This document shows, piece by piece, positions 1-8,173 of a DNA stretch of 64,000 nt. Position 1 is the first letter of the stretch. Every line of letters begins with the position of its first letter. The notes under the pieces are model-generated. The model worked only from the letters and a program-made list of their open reading frames with translations, made no database searches and was not told the DNA's origin. This DNA is from Peribacillus loiseleuriae (GTDB taxonomy: Bacteria > Bacillota > Bacilli > Bacillales > DSM-1321), in contig NZ_LFZW01000001.1 in the NCBI RefSeq assembly GCF_001183985.1, positions 2,526,065 through 2,590,064 of the forward strand, written 5' to 3'. The position numbers and the translations under genes were made by a program.

Positions 1-538
1 CGAAACAAAAGGGAAATAGAAAACCAGCAACCTTTGATTTCCTAGGTTTTACACACTATTGTGGGAAGAGTAAACAGGGAAATTTTCGAGTGAAAAGGAA
101 ATCAAGCAGGAAGAAAGTCCAAGGCAAACTTAAGGAATCAAAAGAATGGTTGAAGAATAATAGAAATAAAGATATTCATATGATTATGGATAGATTTAAA
201 CGCTCACTAATAGGTTATTACAACTATTACTGCATCACAGATAACATCCAAAGTGTAAACAAATTCAAAGACAAAATCGGATACATACTGTATAAATGGC
301 TCAACAGAAGAAGTCAAAGGAAATCCTTTACATGGGATAAATTCAGACTATTTCTTGATAAATATCCACTACCTTCACCAAGAGTTAAGGTCAATATATA
401 TGACTTAAGAAAAGAGATTAGCTACATTTTGTGAATGATAACTAGGAGGAGCCGTGTGCGTGAATAGCGCAAGCACGGTTCTGTGAGGGGGGAGGAACAC
501 AATCTACCGAAAGGTAGAAAGGTTCCCTTCTACTCGAC
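1..538 (+). mobile_element. Group II intron, 3' portion (cut by window edge)
   Basis: Holds the C-terminal part of the intron-encoded protein and then the ribozyme end. Domain V lies at 449-481 (GAGCCGTGTGCG, loop, AGCGCAAGCACGGTTC) and domain VI follows to the terminal GAC at 538. The same 3' end recurs at 4881-4998 with few differences, so two related introns are in the window. The 5' part lies outside. Confidence 0.88.
3..434 (+). CDS. ltrA: Group II intron reverse transcriptase/maturase, C-terminal part (partial)
   Basis: Partial at the 5' side; the reading frame is open from base 3 with no start in the window. It carries the end of the RT domain (DFLGFTHYC) and the maturase X domain (RSLIGYYNYYCITDNIQ, which splices and mobilises the intron RNA), ending KEISYIL. 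I see no HNH endonuclease motif after domain X, so this is an En-minus type end. Family knowledge: such proteins bind their own intron RNA as an RNP, help it fold, and copy it into DNA at the target. This copy could be complete outside the window and might act in trans on the ORF-less intron at 4315-4998. Confidence 0.88.
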   Translation, partial: KQKGNRKPATFDFLGFTHYCGKSKQGNFRVKRKSSRKKVQGKLKESKEWLKNNRNKDIHMIMDRFKRSLIGYYNYYCITDNIQSVNKFKDKIGYILYKWLNRRSQRKSFTWDKFRLFLDKYPLPSPRVKVNIYDLRKEISYIL

Positions 539-561
539 TAGCTGAATAAATTAAAATATCC

Positions 562-593
562 TTTACCCTGTACTATGGTACAGGGTTTATAAT
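562..593 (+). promoter_or_regulatory. MerR-type mercury operator/promoter
   Basis: A -35 box TTTACC (562-567) and -10 box TATAAT (588-593) are separated by an over-long 20-bp spacer filled by the dyad ACCCTGTAC-TATG-GTACAGGGT (565-586). Over-long spacers with a central dyad are the hallmark of MerR-activated promoters, and merR starts at 612. Divergent or shared use cannot be judged. Confidence 0.88.
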
Positions 594-611
594 TTATATG
601 GGGTGAATTAG

Positions 612-1028
612 TTGAGATATCGTATTAGTGAACTTGCTGAAAAGTGTAGTGTCAATAAAGAAACAATAAGATATTACGAAAGGGTAGGTTTACTTTCCAA
701 ACCTTCTCGTACAAATGCTGGTTATAGAATTTATCCAGAAGAAACTGTTCATCGTATGCAGTTCATTAAACGGATGCAAGACTTAGGATTTTCTTTAGCG
801 GAAATTGACAAATTACTTGGTGTCGTTGATAAAGACAATGAACGATGTATGGATATGTATGATTTTCTAAATCAAAAAGTAGATGAAGTACAAAAGAAAA
901 TTAGCGATTTTAAAAGAATTGAACGTATGCTTATAAATTTAAAAGAATGTTGCCCTGATGAAAAATCTTTATATGAATGTCCTATTATCGATATTTTAAT
1001 GAATGAAGAAAAAAATAGTAAAATGTAA
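612..1028 (+). CDS. merR: Mercury-responsive MerR regulator
   Basis: 138 residues from a TTG start preceded by GGGGTG. The N-terminal winged-helix MerR domain (about 1-70: RISELAEKCSVNKETIRYY) is followed by the dimerisation helix and the metal loop. Cys79, Cys114 and Cys123 are all present (NERCMDMYD, KECCPDEK, YECPII), the triad that binds Hg(II) in Gram-positive MerR. It should bind the operator at 565-586, repress without mercury and activate with it. The next gene follows after 13 bases, but merT, merP and merA are absent, so this sensor is stranded from the usual detoxification genes. Confidence 0.93.
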   Translation: MRYRISELAEKCSVNKETIRYYERVGLLSKPSRTNAGYRIYPEETVHRMQFIKRMQDLGFSLAEIDKLLGVVDKDNERCMDMYDFLNQKVDEVQKKISDFKRIERMLINLKECCPDEKSLYECPIIDILMNEEKNSKM

Positions 1029-1041
1029 AGGTGGAAGAATA

Positions 1042-1500
1042 GTGGAAGAGTGTTGTAGTAACCTAAGGGAAATAGAAAATGAAATTAACGGTGTTTGTCC
1101 ATCTTGTAAAAATAAAGCTAAAAAAATCAAGTTGATTACACTAAAATCATTGCTTAAATCCCCTGCATTAGAAACATTAAACGTTAAATCGAATCACTAT
1201 TTTTGTTCAAGCAAAGATTGTGATGTAGTCTATTTTGATACCATTAATAAAAAGTACCTTGTATCTGACATAAAGGTAGCTGTTCATCAAAAAGAGGGCT
1301 CAACAACTACACCGATTTGCTATTGTTTTGATTGGACAAAAGAGAAAGTTGAGAAACATGTAAAACAAGAACTTACCCCTAAACCTATTGAACATATCCG
1401 AGAAAATGTAAAAGAAGACAGATGTGGATGCGAAGTAAACAATCCACAAGGAAGTTGCTGTTTGGGGAATGTTACGAAGTATATAAAAAGCCTTTCTTAA
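1042..1500 (+). CDS. mer-operon CopZ N-terminal-like metal/[2Fe-2S] protein
   Basis: 152 residues if translated from GTG 1042, chosen because AAAGGTGG (1027-1034) sits at normal spacing; an in-frame ATG at 1003 lies inside merR without a good ribosome site. Cysteine pattern: CPSC zinc-ribbon half, CSSKDCDVVYF, then ICYCFDWT and a C-terminal CGC-CC cluster. This matches the N-terminal domain of CopZ-type chaperones (one zinc plus one [2Fe-2S] cluster) found second in several Bacillus mer operons. A role in delivering or reducing thiophilic metal is inferred. The operon breaks off just after this gene and decays into repeat sequence. Confidence 0.75.
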   Translation: MEECCSNLREIENEINGVCPSCKNKAKKIKLITLKSLLKSPALETLNVKSNHYFCSSKDCDVVYFDTINKKYLVSDIKVAVHQKEGSTTTPICYCFDWTKEKVEKHVKQELTPKPIEHIRENVKEDRCGCEVNNPQGSCCLGNVTKYIKSLS

Positions 1501-1553
1501 CAAAAAGTTGTAACATAAATTCTTCAACTACCATGAAAATAAACTCCCGTAAC

Positions 1554-1734
1554 TTCGAAAAAAGACAATACCAAAGAAGCCCCTTCTCATTCGTAAAAAA
1601 AATGGAGAGAGCCACAAATAATTGAACTATGGCTTGGATTAACTGAATTAAGAACCAGTATGGACAGTTCACTATATTTTCATTCTCTGTGGTGCAGAGG
1701 TGATTTTCCGCTGCATGGATGGCTAACGGGGGCT
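1554..1734 (+). repeat. Repeat R1 (paired with R2 at 4135-4314)
   Basis: About 180 bp matching 4135-4314 at most positions, from TTCGAAAAAAGACAATACC to GGCTAAC-GG-GCTT. Inside both copies lies a hairpin between CTGTGG and CATGGATGGCTAAC. Here it pairs TGCAG with CTGCA; in R2 it pairs TGAAGCGC with GCGCTTCA, so bases change while pairing is kept. Nature unknown; not an ORF on either strand. Confidence 0.75.
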
Positions 1735-1802
1735 TAGTGAAAGAAGAATTTGCATGAAATACCCCTTTTTTATGCAGCTACCAGGCTTTTTTAGATTAAT
1801 CC

Positions 1803-1837
1803 AGGGCACTTACTTAATGTTAAGTGCCCTTTTATTT
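1803..1837 (+). terminator. Rho-independent terminator
   Basis: GGGCACTTA pairs with TAAGTGCCC across an 8-base loop and is followed by TTTTATTTT. Confidence 0.8.
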
Positions 1838-2099
1838 TAAAAATACACGAAAACAAGAGATATATAACGAAATTTTAAGAATAATAAAATTAATTGCGTT
1901 TTCATGGATAATGTTTCCGTTTTCATGAGAAATGGTTGCGCTTTCTAGGACTTTGATTAAAAAAGCTCTATATTGGATAATATAATCATAGAAACGAAAT
2001 AGAAAGAAGCAAAAAAACAAAATAAGAAGCTTTTGTTATCGTTTGGGATTATTGGACTAATTTCTTTTAAAAAAATTATAGATAAAGGATGATGTAAAA

Positions 2100-2219
2100 A
2101 TGATTCTTACAATGATTAATAATCAATGGCGTATTTTTGATACAAAAAAAGAAGCTGCAAAAGCTGTAGCAAAAGAAGTGCGTGGCTTAAAAATAAAAGA
2201 CGAAACAGACAATTTGTAG
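2100..2219 (+). CDS. Small hypothetical protein (39 aa)
   Basis: ATG at 2100 follows AAAGGATGATG. The product is short and basic with a helix-forming middle (DTKKEAAKAVAKEVRGLKI) and no Cys, signal or TM segment. The stop codon lies inside the left arm region of its own terminator (2205-2248), which argues that the frame is real. I do not recognise a function. It is transcribed alone, between the truncated mer operon and a lipoprotein gene. Confidence 0.55.
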   Translation: MILTMINNQWRIFDTKKEAAKAVAKEVRGLKIKDETDNL

Positions 2220-2248
2220 GAAATTAACTACTAAATTGTCTGTTTTTA
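2205..2248 (+). terminator. Rho-independent terminator
   Basis: ACAGACAATTT (2205-2215) pairs with AAATTGTCTGT (2233-2243), then a T-rich tail. It overlaps the 3' end of the 39-aa gene. Confidence 0.85.
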
Positions 2249-2630
2249 TTTTGTAATAAACAAAATCGACTATAAGCGTCCCGTTAAGCCTAATGACAGG
2301 GTTCTTGTCATAGACCGCAAGCTCCATGAGATTCATCTGCTGAACGGGCTTGTATACGCCAGACACAACAGGTTAACATAACGCTAGTTATTAGAAAAAA
2401 TCCTTTTCGCTACTGTTTTTTAGCTATTTTAAGTGTGTTGGGCCTCATTCTTCTTTATTCTGTAACTATTACTAAGTAGTATCAATATCCTCTAGAAATT
2501 CTTATTTCGGAACGTTCGAACCTTTGCTATTACTAGGTTTTGTTCTAGTTGAGGTATCGTCAGGAAAGTGCAGATATACAACGAATACATTAAAAAGCGC
2601 TAGCTTTGGGCTATAACGGAGGTGGACTTT
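2249..2630. other. Intergenic with coding-like scraps
   Basis: One frame near 2267-2380 reads VKPNDRVLVIDRKLHEIHLL and another near 2385-2480 encodes a hydrophobic stretch (FRYCFLAILSVLGLILLYS); neither has a start with a ribosome site. They look like decayed gene ends. Nothing else seen. Confidence 0.35.
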
Positions 2631-2987
2631 TTGATAAAAGTTTTAATCCTTGCATCCACAATACTTTTATCAATGTTGTTTGCCTGTCAATCAATTAAGG
2701 ATACCTCAGATTTAGTTATACCTACTAAGGATAGTATTATAAGCGATGGTTATCCAACAAATGAAAACGGGCAATCTTATGGTCCTAATATGGAAAACTT
2801 AATGCTTGTTGAACCTGATTTAATGTTGGCAGAAGGTGCGAACGGTGTATTAGGATATATTTATCAGCCTGAAGGTATATCTTCGCCAAGTGAGTTAGAT
2901 GCATATAATAAATCATTCAAAGAATCGACACCATTATATTTACAAGATGGTAAAACGATTATTGGTACATTTTATTTTACGCATTGA
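2631..2987 (+). CDS. Putative lipoprotein of unknown function
   Basis: 118 residues from TTG 2631, preferred over GTG 2622 because GGAGGTGG (2619-2626) then has correct spacing. A short signal peptide ends in a lipobox-like LFAC, so the mature protein should be lipidated at Cys and held on the outer face of the membrane. The rest is acidic and soluble (PDLMLAEGANGVLGYIYQPEG, near residues 60-80), a pattern seen in hypothetical exported Bacillus proteins. No catalytic motif recognised. Stand-alone gene with the next gene 57 bases downstream on the same strand. Confidence 0.7.
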   Translation: MIKVLILASTILLSMLFACQSIKDTSDLVIPTKDSIISDGYPTNENGQSYGPNMENLMLVEPDLMLAEGANGVLGYIYQPEGISSPSELDAYNKSFKESTPLYLQDGKTIIGTFYFTH

Positions 2988-3044
2988 TTGTAAGTCGAAA
3001 ATAAACTGAAAACATCTTTTTCAACAATAAGGGGAGGGTTCTTT

Positions 3045-3251
3045 ATGAATTATGAGTATAAAGAGAAAGTAAATAAAAATGGTAATCAATTTGTATCGAT
3101 TAGGGATAAGGGTGAGAATTCCTTGTTGGAAGTAGAAAGAAAAGGGAATCAGATAGAACTAGTTACATATTGGCGTAATGAGAAAACAACCAAAATCACC
3201 ATTCCAGTGGACCTGTTTGAGAAAATTTACAAGGGTATGATCCAAGGTTAA
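3045..3251 (+). CDS. Small hypothetical protein (68 aa)
   Basis: ATG follows a strong AAGGGGAGGG site. The 68-residue product is charged, without signal or TM segments, and reads as a small beta-rich fold (QFVSIRDKGENSLLEVERKG, then IELVTYWR, TKITIPVDLF). It may be cotranscribed with the lipoprotein upstream. A terminator follows at 3298-3328. No family recognised. Confidence 0.6.
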   Translation: MNYEYKEKVNKNGNQFVSIRDKGENSLLEVERKGNQIELVTYWRNEKTTKITIPVDLFEKIYKGMIQG

Positions 3252-3297
3252 TAAAAAGTGTTATTACATAAAGGGCGCTTTAATTGAAAAAGCAATT

Positions 3298-3328
3298 AAA
3301 AGGATATTCTAACCAAAGATCCTTTTTT
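3298..3328 (+). terminator. Rho-independent terminator
   Basis: AAAAGGAT pairs with ATCCTTTT, followed by T residues. The preceding phrase (GGGCGCTTTAATTGAA) belongs to a dispersed intergenic motif seen many times in the window. Confidence 0.7.
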
Positions 3329-3539
3329 AGTACCGATAAGTCACTTTATGTTAACTAGATTTGTATAGAGTGTTCATTAGAAACTTTGGGATCTTATTCA
3401 ACTAAAGGGCCAATTAATGGAATAAGTTATTAATTTGGCAACAATTATAATAACATTACTGATGAAGCTGCATCCTTTTATGATATTTTAAAAACGGTGT
3501 TTATAAATGAAAAAACATATATTGTTTGGGGGGAATCTA

Positions 3540-4130
3540 ATGAATTTGGAAGAACAGAAAAAATATATTCTATCAGGTAAAATGTATAACGATCTAACTC
3601 CAGAATTAGTCAAAGCAAGAGAAAATGCAGTATTTCTCACAAATGAATATAACAATAGTTTTGGCAAACCACAGCATGAAAGAGAAAACATATTAAAAAA
3701 GCTGTTGAAAAGTATCGGAAATGGAGTTCATTTTGAACCAACTTTTAGATGTGAATTTGGCCATAATATTACAGTAGGAGATAATTTTTATGCCAATTTT
3801 GATTGTATCATGTTGGACGGTGCGGAGATAAATATTGGAAATAATGTTTTATTTGGACCTAGAGTTGGAATTTATACTTCTAATCATGCAATAGATTCCA
3901 AAGAAAGAATAGCTGGAGGTTGCTATGCTAACTCTGTAAACATTGGAAATAATGTATGGATTGGAGCAGGGGTACATATCAATCAAGGTGTCTCAATAGG
4001 GGATAATACAATCATTGGTTCTGGCAGTGTAATTACAAAAAATATTCCAACAAATGTAATAGCAGCTGGTGTTCCTTGTAGAGTAATTCGAGAAATTACA
4101 GAAAAAGATAGAACTGGGTTTGAAGTATAG
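3540..4130 (+). CDS. Maltose/galactoside O-acetyltransferase family
   Basis: 196 residues from ATG 3540, chosen over an upstream ATG at 3507 because GGGGGGAA directly precedes it. An N-terminal maltose-acetyltransferase helical segment (MYNDLTPELVKARENA) leads into a left-handed beta-helix of hexapeptide repeats (INIGNNVLFGPRVGIYTS, NIGNNVWIGAGVHINQGVSI). The catalytic His is in YTSNHAIDSKER and the CoA-contact tail IPTNVIAAGVPCRVIREI is intact. Family activity: transfer of acetyl from acetyl-CoA to a sugar hydroxyl (Maa, LacA, NodL). Probably a cytosolic homotrimer; the natural sugar is unknown. Its 3' end abuts repeat R2. Confidence 0.88.
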   Translation: MNLEEQKKYILSGKMYNDLTPELVKARENAVFLTNEYNNSFGKPQHERENILKKLLKSIGNGVHFEPTFRCEFGHNITVGDNFYANFDCIMLDGAEINIGNNVLFGPRVGIYTSNHAIDSKERIAGGCYANSVNIGNNVWIGAGVHINQGVSIGDNTIIGSGSVITKNIPTNVIAAGVPCRVIREITEKDRTGFEV

Positions 4131-4134
4131 TCTT

Positions 4135-4314
4135 TTCGAAAAAAGACAATACCGAAGAAGACCCTGCTCATTCGTTAAAAAAATGGAGAGAGCCACAAAT
4201 CATTGAACTATGGCTTGGATTGACTGGATTAAGAACCAGTATTGACGGTTCCGAACATTTTTCTCTGTGGTGAAGCGCTGGTTTTTGCGCTTCATGGATG
4301 GCTAACAGGTGCTT
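4135..4314 (+). repeat. Repeat R2, interrupted by a group II intron
   Basis: Second copy of the repeat at 1554-1734, running to GGCTAACAGGTGCTT, where the intron begins. The internal hairpin GAAGCGC-TGGTTTTT-GCGCTTC is longer than in R1 but sits in the same frame of conserved bases. The intron therefore used this repeat end as its 5' exon (IBS) sequence. Confidence 0.75.
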
Positions 4315-4998
4315 GTGCGGCCGAGCCTAGGTCGTATCATATAGCGGGTGGGATTCCCGTCGAGAAAGAACTAGCCATTCACTCGTAGCGAGTCTTGGAG
4401 GGCTAATGGTAACATTAGCCTTTAAGCGTAGACAGTTAGGTGGCGGGCCGAAAGCCAAATGGTTGAAGGGATTGAGCTCCATAATGTTAGTAAATCGAGA
4501 GGGCTGATGCCTTAAGCACAGCAGAAAGCTACATTTTATCCATCGTTAAAGGCAAGAAGGATAGAACCTCTCTGGAGTCAGAGACCTTGGCACGTCACAC
4601 ATTGATATGATACGGCAACTCGGGAGACCCTACCGGTCTTTTCTTCTTATAGAAGAGTATGGTGTACAAGCGATAATAAGCAAGGAAGCCAAATGCCGTT
4701 GTAGGGAGTCGGATAGCAGCGTAGTACCAATGAAGTTGGGTAATGCCGATGGAGGAAAGGCTGCTACCAAGTTATCACCCTTACTAGGGACACATTTACT
4801 ACACGCAGAGGTAGGGATAATAAATGGACACAAAACTATTAAGGATAGCAGAATTAGCAAAATCTGAGCGAAAGAGATTAGCTATATTTTGTGAATGGTG
4901 ACTAGGAGGAGCCGTGTGCGTAAATAGCGCAAGCACGGTTCTGTGAGGGGGGAGGAACACAATCTACCGCAAGGTAGAGAGGTTCCCTTCTACTCGAC
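4315..4998 (+). mobile_element. ORF-deleted group II intron (684 nt)
   Basis: Begins with the group II 5' consensus GTGCG and ends with domain V (4909-4941: GAGCCGTGTGCG / AGCGCAAGCACGGTTC) and domain VI to a terminal GAC. Domains I-III fill 4315-4820. The ORF start survives (about 4824: MDTKLLRIAELAKSER) but jumps straight into sequence that, in the intron at 1-538, encodes the last residues of the maturase (AAAGAGATTAGCTA). The protein gene has thus been removed by an internal deletion while the ribozyme ends are kept. Splicing would need no protein or one supplied in trans. Confidence 0.85.
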
Positions 4999-5084
4999 TA
5001 CCTCAACAACAGGGGTTCGGCAGCCTTTTTCTTATTGAACAAACAGGCAGGATAGTTGAACAAAGAATTGTTATAACTGAATAG

Positions 5085-5144
5085 GAAGAAGTAGTCCAAG
5101 ACTTTAATGATTTAATTGAAGGGCTAGAGAACAAGAAAAATTAA
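5085..5144 (+). pseudogene. C-terminal scrap of an unknown protein
   Basis: Twenty codons ending EEVVQDFNDLIEGLENKKN. The same tail, with two changes, ends the broken gene at 16972-17282, so both are leftovers of one gene family. No start is present here; the intron end lies upstream. The rest of 5000-5391 holds only AT-rich intergenic sequence. Confidence 0.55.
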
Positions 5145-5391
5145 ACGAATGCTCATTGAACTAAAGGGGGCTATTGGTCAATAGAGTAGTCGCTTTTTCA
5201 TGAGTTCATAGTTTGCAATACCAAACATGTTATCTCCTTCTTTTCTGTAGTAAAAGACATTTTTAGTATATCTCAAGTCTAATGTATGCTTAACGCCAGT
5301 AAGTCACAATAGTAAGTAGGGAATTAATATGTTTAGCACCGCCAGCATGTGACGGTGCTAAAAGTAATAAAACTATTTTTCCTTAAACACG

Positions 5392-6024
5392 CTAAATGGC
5401 TGTTTTAACTCCAAATCCGATTAACATTACGCCAGTAGACTTTTGGAAGATTGTTAGGAATTTAGGTTTATTCAACCACTTCTTCAGATGATCTATTAGA
5501 TAAACCAAAATCATAAACCACCCCACGGCTATTATAGTGAGTATTAAACTTAAAACGATCAATTGTTGATTTGTATTTCCATTAAGATCAATGAATTGTG
5601 GCATAAACGTTATATAGACCAAAATCGTCTTTGGGTTAAGGATATTACTAATGGCTCCTTGTAAATAGGGTTCTTTATTATAATGGTGGGCTGACTTGTC
5701 ATTAGAATGCTGGCTTTCTACTTGAACAGCTTCTAATGAAAGAGTCCTTTTCGTAAAAAATGCTCTTATACCTAAGTAAAGTAAATAGGCAGCTCCCATA
5801 TACTTGATGGCATTGAAAAGAAATAGAGACTGCGCAATGACAACTGACAAACCGAAAACTGCAATAATGGTCCAAAAAGTAAGACCCGTTGCCATGCCGA
5901 GTATCGTATAGCGTCCTGCTTTTGATCCGTGGCTAAGCGTATTCTTCATAATAAGTACCGTATCTGTACCGGGCAACATAGACATCATAAGGGCCATTAA
6001 GATATATGCTAATAAGTTGTCCAT
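5392..6024 (-). CDS. LysE/RhtB family amino-acid exporter
   Basis: 210 residues from the ATG at 6024, which overlaps the stop of the AraC gene as TGATG, behind AGGAGG; an ATG one codon upstream is too close to the ribosome site. Six membrane segments are predicted, with the family signature in the first loop (MLPGTDTVLIMKNTLSHG) and a charged central loop after the third helix. Family role: proton-coupled export of amino acids or their derivatives. Translational coupling to the AraC regulator suggests the regulator senses or controls the exported compound. Confidence 0.88.
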   Translation of the reverse strand: MDNLLAYILMALMMSMLPGTDTVLIMKNTLSHGSKAGRYTILGMATGLTFWTIIAVFGLSVVIAQSLFLFNAIKYMGAAYLLYLGIRAFFTKRTLSLEAVQVESQHSNDKSAHHYNKEPYLQGAISNILNPKTILVYITFMPQFIDLNGNTNQQLIVLSLILTIIAVGWFMILVYLIDHLKKWLNKPKFLTIFQKSTGVMLIGFGVKTAI

Positions 6025-6854
6025 CATGAACCTCCTCCATTTTCAAAAATTCTCATATATTGTTTTGGTGTTAACCCAACTTGTTTTTTAAAGAATTTAG
6101 TCAAATGACTTTGATCACTAAATCCTGTTAAGAAAGTTACTTCAATGGGCTTTATACCTTTTTCCAAAAGCTTTTTGGCATGATTTACTCGAATTGTTTC
6201 CAAGTAGCTGTTAGGGGAGATGCCCATTTTTTTTGTAAAAGTTCTTAGTAAGTGGTATTTGCTCCATCCTGAAATAGCACTTAAATCATTAAGTGTAATC
6301 TTCTTCGTATAATTCCCCTCTAAATAGGCACACACTGCTTTAATTTCAAGAGTGTTTTCAGAAGCTGGTGAAGAAAGGGTTGCCAGGTCAGAATATTTCT
6401 GAATAAGCTCTTCCAATAAGCATAAAAAGAGTTCTTCCTTTTTAAGCTCACTCTCACCCTGCGAGATTTTTAAATGTAGTTCTCTTAAATTGTCTACAAG
6501 CTCACTACGATATAAAACATTTTGGTTGAAACGCGGGAGGCATTCGTTGCCATTGATTTCTAAAACCATCTTTTTCATGATTTCTGGTGTCACATTGATG
6601 CACCGATAATCAAGTGTTTTGCCATCTATCTGCTCGCAACTGTGAGTATCATAAGGGTTAAATAATAATAAGTCTCCGGGATTAATTATGTATTCTTCAC
6701 CTTTACAAACTAAAGAACGTTGACCTTCTTCAATAAATCCAATCACATAATATTCATGAAAATGAGAAGGGAACTTTTGCATGATTCCTTTAAATCGATA
6801 TGCTTCGATGTTTAGATCAAAATCTAGATAAACCGTTCGAATTTCATTTAACAT
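6024..6854 (-). CDS. AraC family transcriptional regulator
   Basis: 276 residues. The N-terminal cupin sensor domain (about 15-140; FHEYYVIGFIEEGQRS, DLLLFNPYDTHSC) is followed by two C-terminal helix-turn-helix motifs (about 175-272; LNDLSAISGWSKYHLLRTF and IEVTFLTGFSDQSHLTKFF), ending in the usual VGLTPKQYMRIF. It is the first gene of a two-gene operon with the LysE exporter and probably activates it on binding an effector in the cupin. A ribosome site GAGGGGG precedes the ATG. Confidence 0.9.
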   Translation of the reverse strand: MLNEIRTVYLDFDLNIEAYRFKGIMQKFPSHFHEYYVIGFIEEGQRSLVCKGEEYIINPGDLLLFNPYDTHSCEQIDGKTLDYRCINVTPEIMKKMVLEINGNECLPRFNQNVLYRSELVDNLRELHLKISQGESELKKEELFLCLLEELIQKYSDLATLSSPASENTLEIKAVCAYLEGNYTKKITLNDLSAISGWSKYHLLRTFTKKMGISPNSYLETIRVNHAKKLLEKGIKPIEVTFLTGFSDQSHLTKFFKKQVGLTPKQYMRIFENGGGS

Positions 6855-7136
6855 TCCGATCCCCCTCGTAATGACATTTTTAGGATATCATTTATGATAA
6901 AGCTTTTCTTGTATGATATTGCGCTTATGCACCCTTGATTTGTCCCGCATCTTTAAAGGCATTGTATGAAGTTAGCTACTGGTATAGCCAAAAATAAGCC
7001 ATCTCTATTCAATTTGTGTAAAAATACCGATAGTACGATTGTGAATTAAAAAAAGTGAGGTCGGATGCCTGAATTAATGATTACTTAAGTTAAAGATACC
7101 TGCATATAAATCATGGTAGCATATTTTAAAGATTAC

Positions 7137-7206
7137 CTGTTGATTGGAGTGGAGGTTGGGCGCCCCCCGGAAAGCGCCCAGCCGGAACGGAAATCGACCT
7201 ATCGCT
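7137..7206. repeat. Truncated Bacillaceae intergenic repeat
   Basis: Starts CTGTTGATTGGAGTGGAGG and ends CCGGAACGGAAATCGAC, the two ends of a long hairpin repeat common between genes of several Bacillus relatives. The normally longer middle is missing; GGGCGC and GCGCCC remain as a short stem. It is far more GC-rich than its surroundings. Confidence 0.55.
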
Positions 7207-7500
7207 TTTATATTAATGGTGAATTTGGTTAATAAACGAGCCTGGGAATTTATTTAAATATATGTGGCAAACAATATAAGTTTGGCTTCAATAATAAAGC
7301 AGATGAAACTTTACATAGACTGGTTTAATAACTGTGAAACTCTACTGAAGCAATCGTAGCTTTGTAAAAAAGGTTGATCGTTTATAATAAAGATTGATAA
7401 AAATCAATTCTTTAGTTATTATTGGAGATAATTTTTTTATTGGACTTTTATGTAAAAAATGATGTTTATCTTGTGAAGAATTGTACTTAAATTAAAATGT

Positions 7501-7575
7501 GCTTTAATTCAACAACGCTACCACCAACTTGGTGGTCTTTTCAATGTGCGAAAATATACAAAATCATACATTCAA
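7501..7575. repeat. Repeat B copy 1 (copy 2 at 26385-26463)
   Basis: GCTTTAATTCAACAACGCTACCACC-AACTT-GGTGGTCTTTTCAATG, then GCGAAAAT and AATCATACATTC. The core ACCACC/GGTGGT stem plus TTTT makes a small terminator-like hairpin. In the second copy it directly follows the R-type CATGGATGGCTAAC-GGTGCTT end, so the two repeat types form one composite unit. Confidence 0.65.
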
Positions 7576-7668
7576 AAAATTTGTTCAACTAACGAAGCAG
7601 TTAGTTGAACAAAGGTATTAGAACTTAATTGGAGAATTTAAAATTATAAAGATAAGGAGTGGTGTATT

Positions 7669-8058
7669 TTGGAACACGAATTAAAGGAGTTTATCAAGAA
7701 GTGTGATAAAGCAATAAAACAGGAAGATTTTGATACTCTGAAGAATTACTATACTGATGATGCAATTCTGGTAGTAAAACCAGATATGATTGCACGAGGA
7801 AAAGAGGAAATCAAACAAGCATTTATTAAAATTACGAAATATTTTAATAACAGTCTTGTCCCAGCACAGGGAGAAATGATTATTTTAAAAGCTGGAGATA
7901 CTGCATTAGTTATTTCCCAAACGCTACTTGAGGCTGATAAAAATGAAACGGAATATTCTATGGATAGAAGGTCAACCTATGTGTTTAAGAAAAATTCACA
8001 AGGCGAATGGCTTTGTGCAATCGACAACTCATATGGTACAGACTTAATCAATATGTAG
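7669..8058 (+). CDS. SnoaL-like/DUF4440 nuclear transport factor 2-fold protein
   Basis: 129 residues from TTG 7669 behind AAGGAGTGG. The cone-shaped NTF2-like fold is indicated by the N-terminal helices ([32 protein letters not shown], quoted in part), the middle strand pair and the closing W-Y pair ([11 protein letters not shown]). Such proteins act as ketosteroid-isomerase-like enzymes, polyketide cyclases or simple binding proteins; the sequence does not choose between them. Stand-alone gene, followed by a terminator at 8174-8201. Confidence 0.8.
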   Translation: MEHELKEFIKKCDKAIKQEDFDTLKNYYTDDAILVVKPDMIARGKEEIKQAFIKITKYFNNSLVPAQGEMIILKAGDTALVISQTLLEADKNETEYSMDRRSTYVFKKNSQGEWLCAIDNSYGTDLINM

Positions 8059-8173
8059 ACTTTTATGCTATTGTTTATGAGTATAATCTGCATTTATGTT
8101 ATGTCGAAAAGTTCTTTTTATATATAACAAAGGTAATTTATCTTGTTTAACTAATGGGTGCGATAGCACCATA

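Larger units (their letters stand above)
1501..2099. other. Intergenic: repeat copy R1 and terminator
   Basis: No convincing gene. Contains repeat R1 (1554-1734), a terminator (1803-1837) and an AT-rich promoter-like stretch before the small gene at 2100. Confidence 0.6.
6855..7668. other. Long intergenic region with repeats
   Basis: No gene found in 800 bp. It carries a shortened Bacillaceae repeat (7137-7206), repeat B (7501-7575), and a copy of the dispersed TTCAACTAA-type motif (7585-7612). Promoters for the AraC gene and for the gene at 7669 must lie at the two ends. Confidence 0.6.

Noticed and set aside
2495..2535. GGAACGTTCGAACC as a LexA (SOS) box
   Set aside because: The Bacillus SOS box needs CGAAC and GTTCG half-sites separated by four bases; here they abut or overlap.
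4607..4867. 86-codon frame inside the compact intron
   Set aside because: Lies in ribozyme domains I-III of the intron; no start signal.
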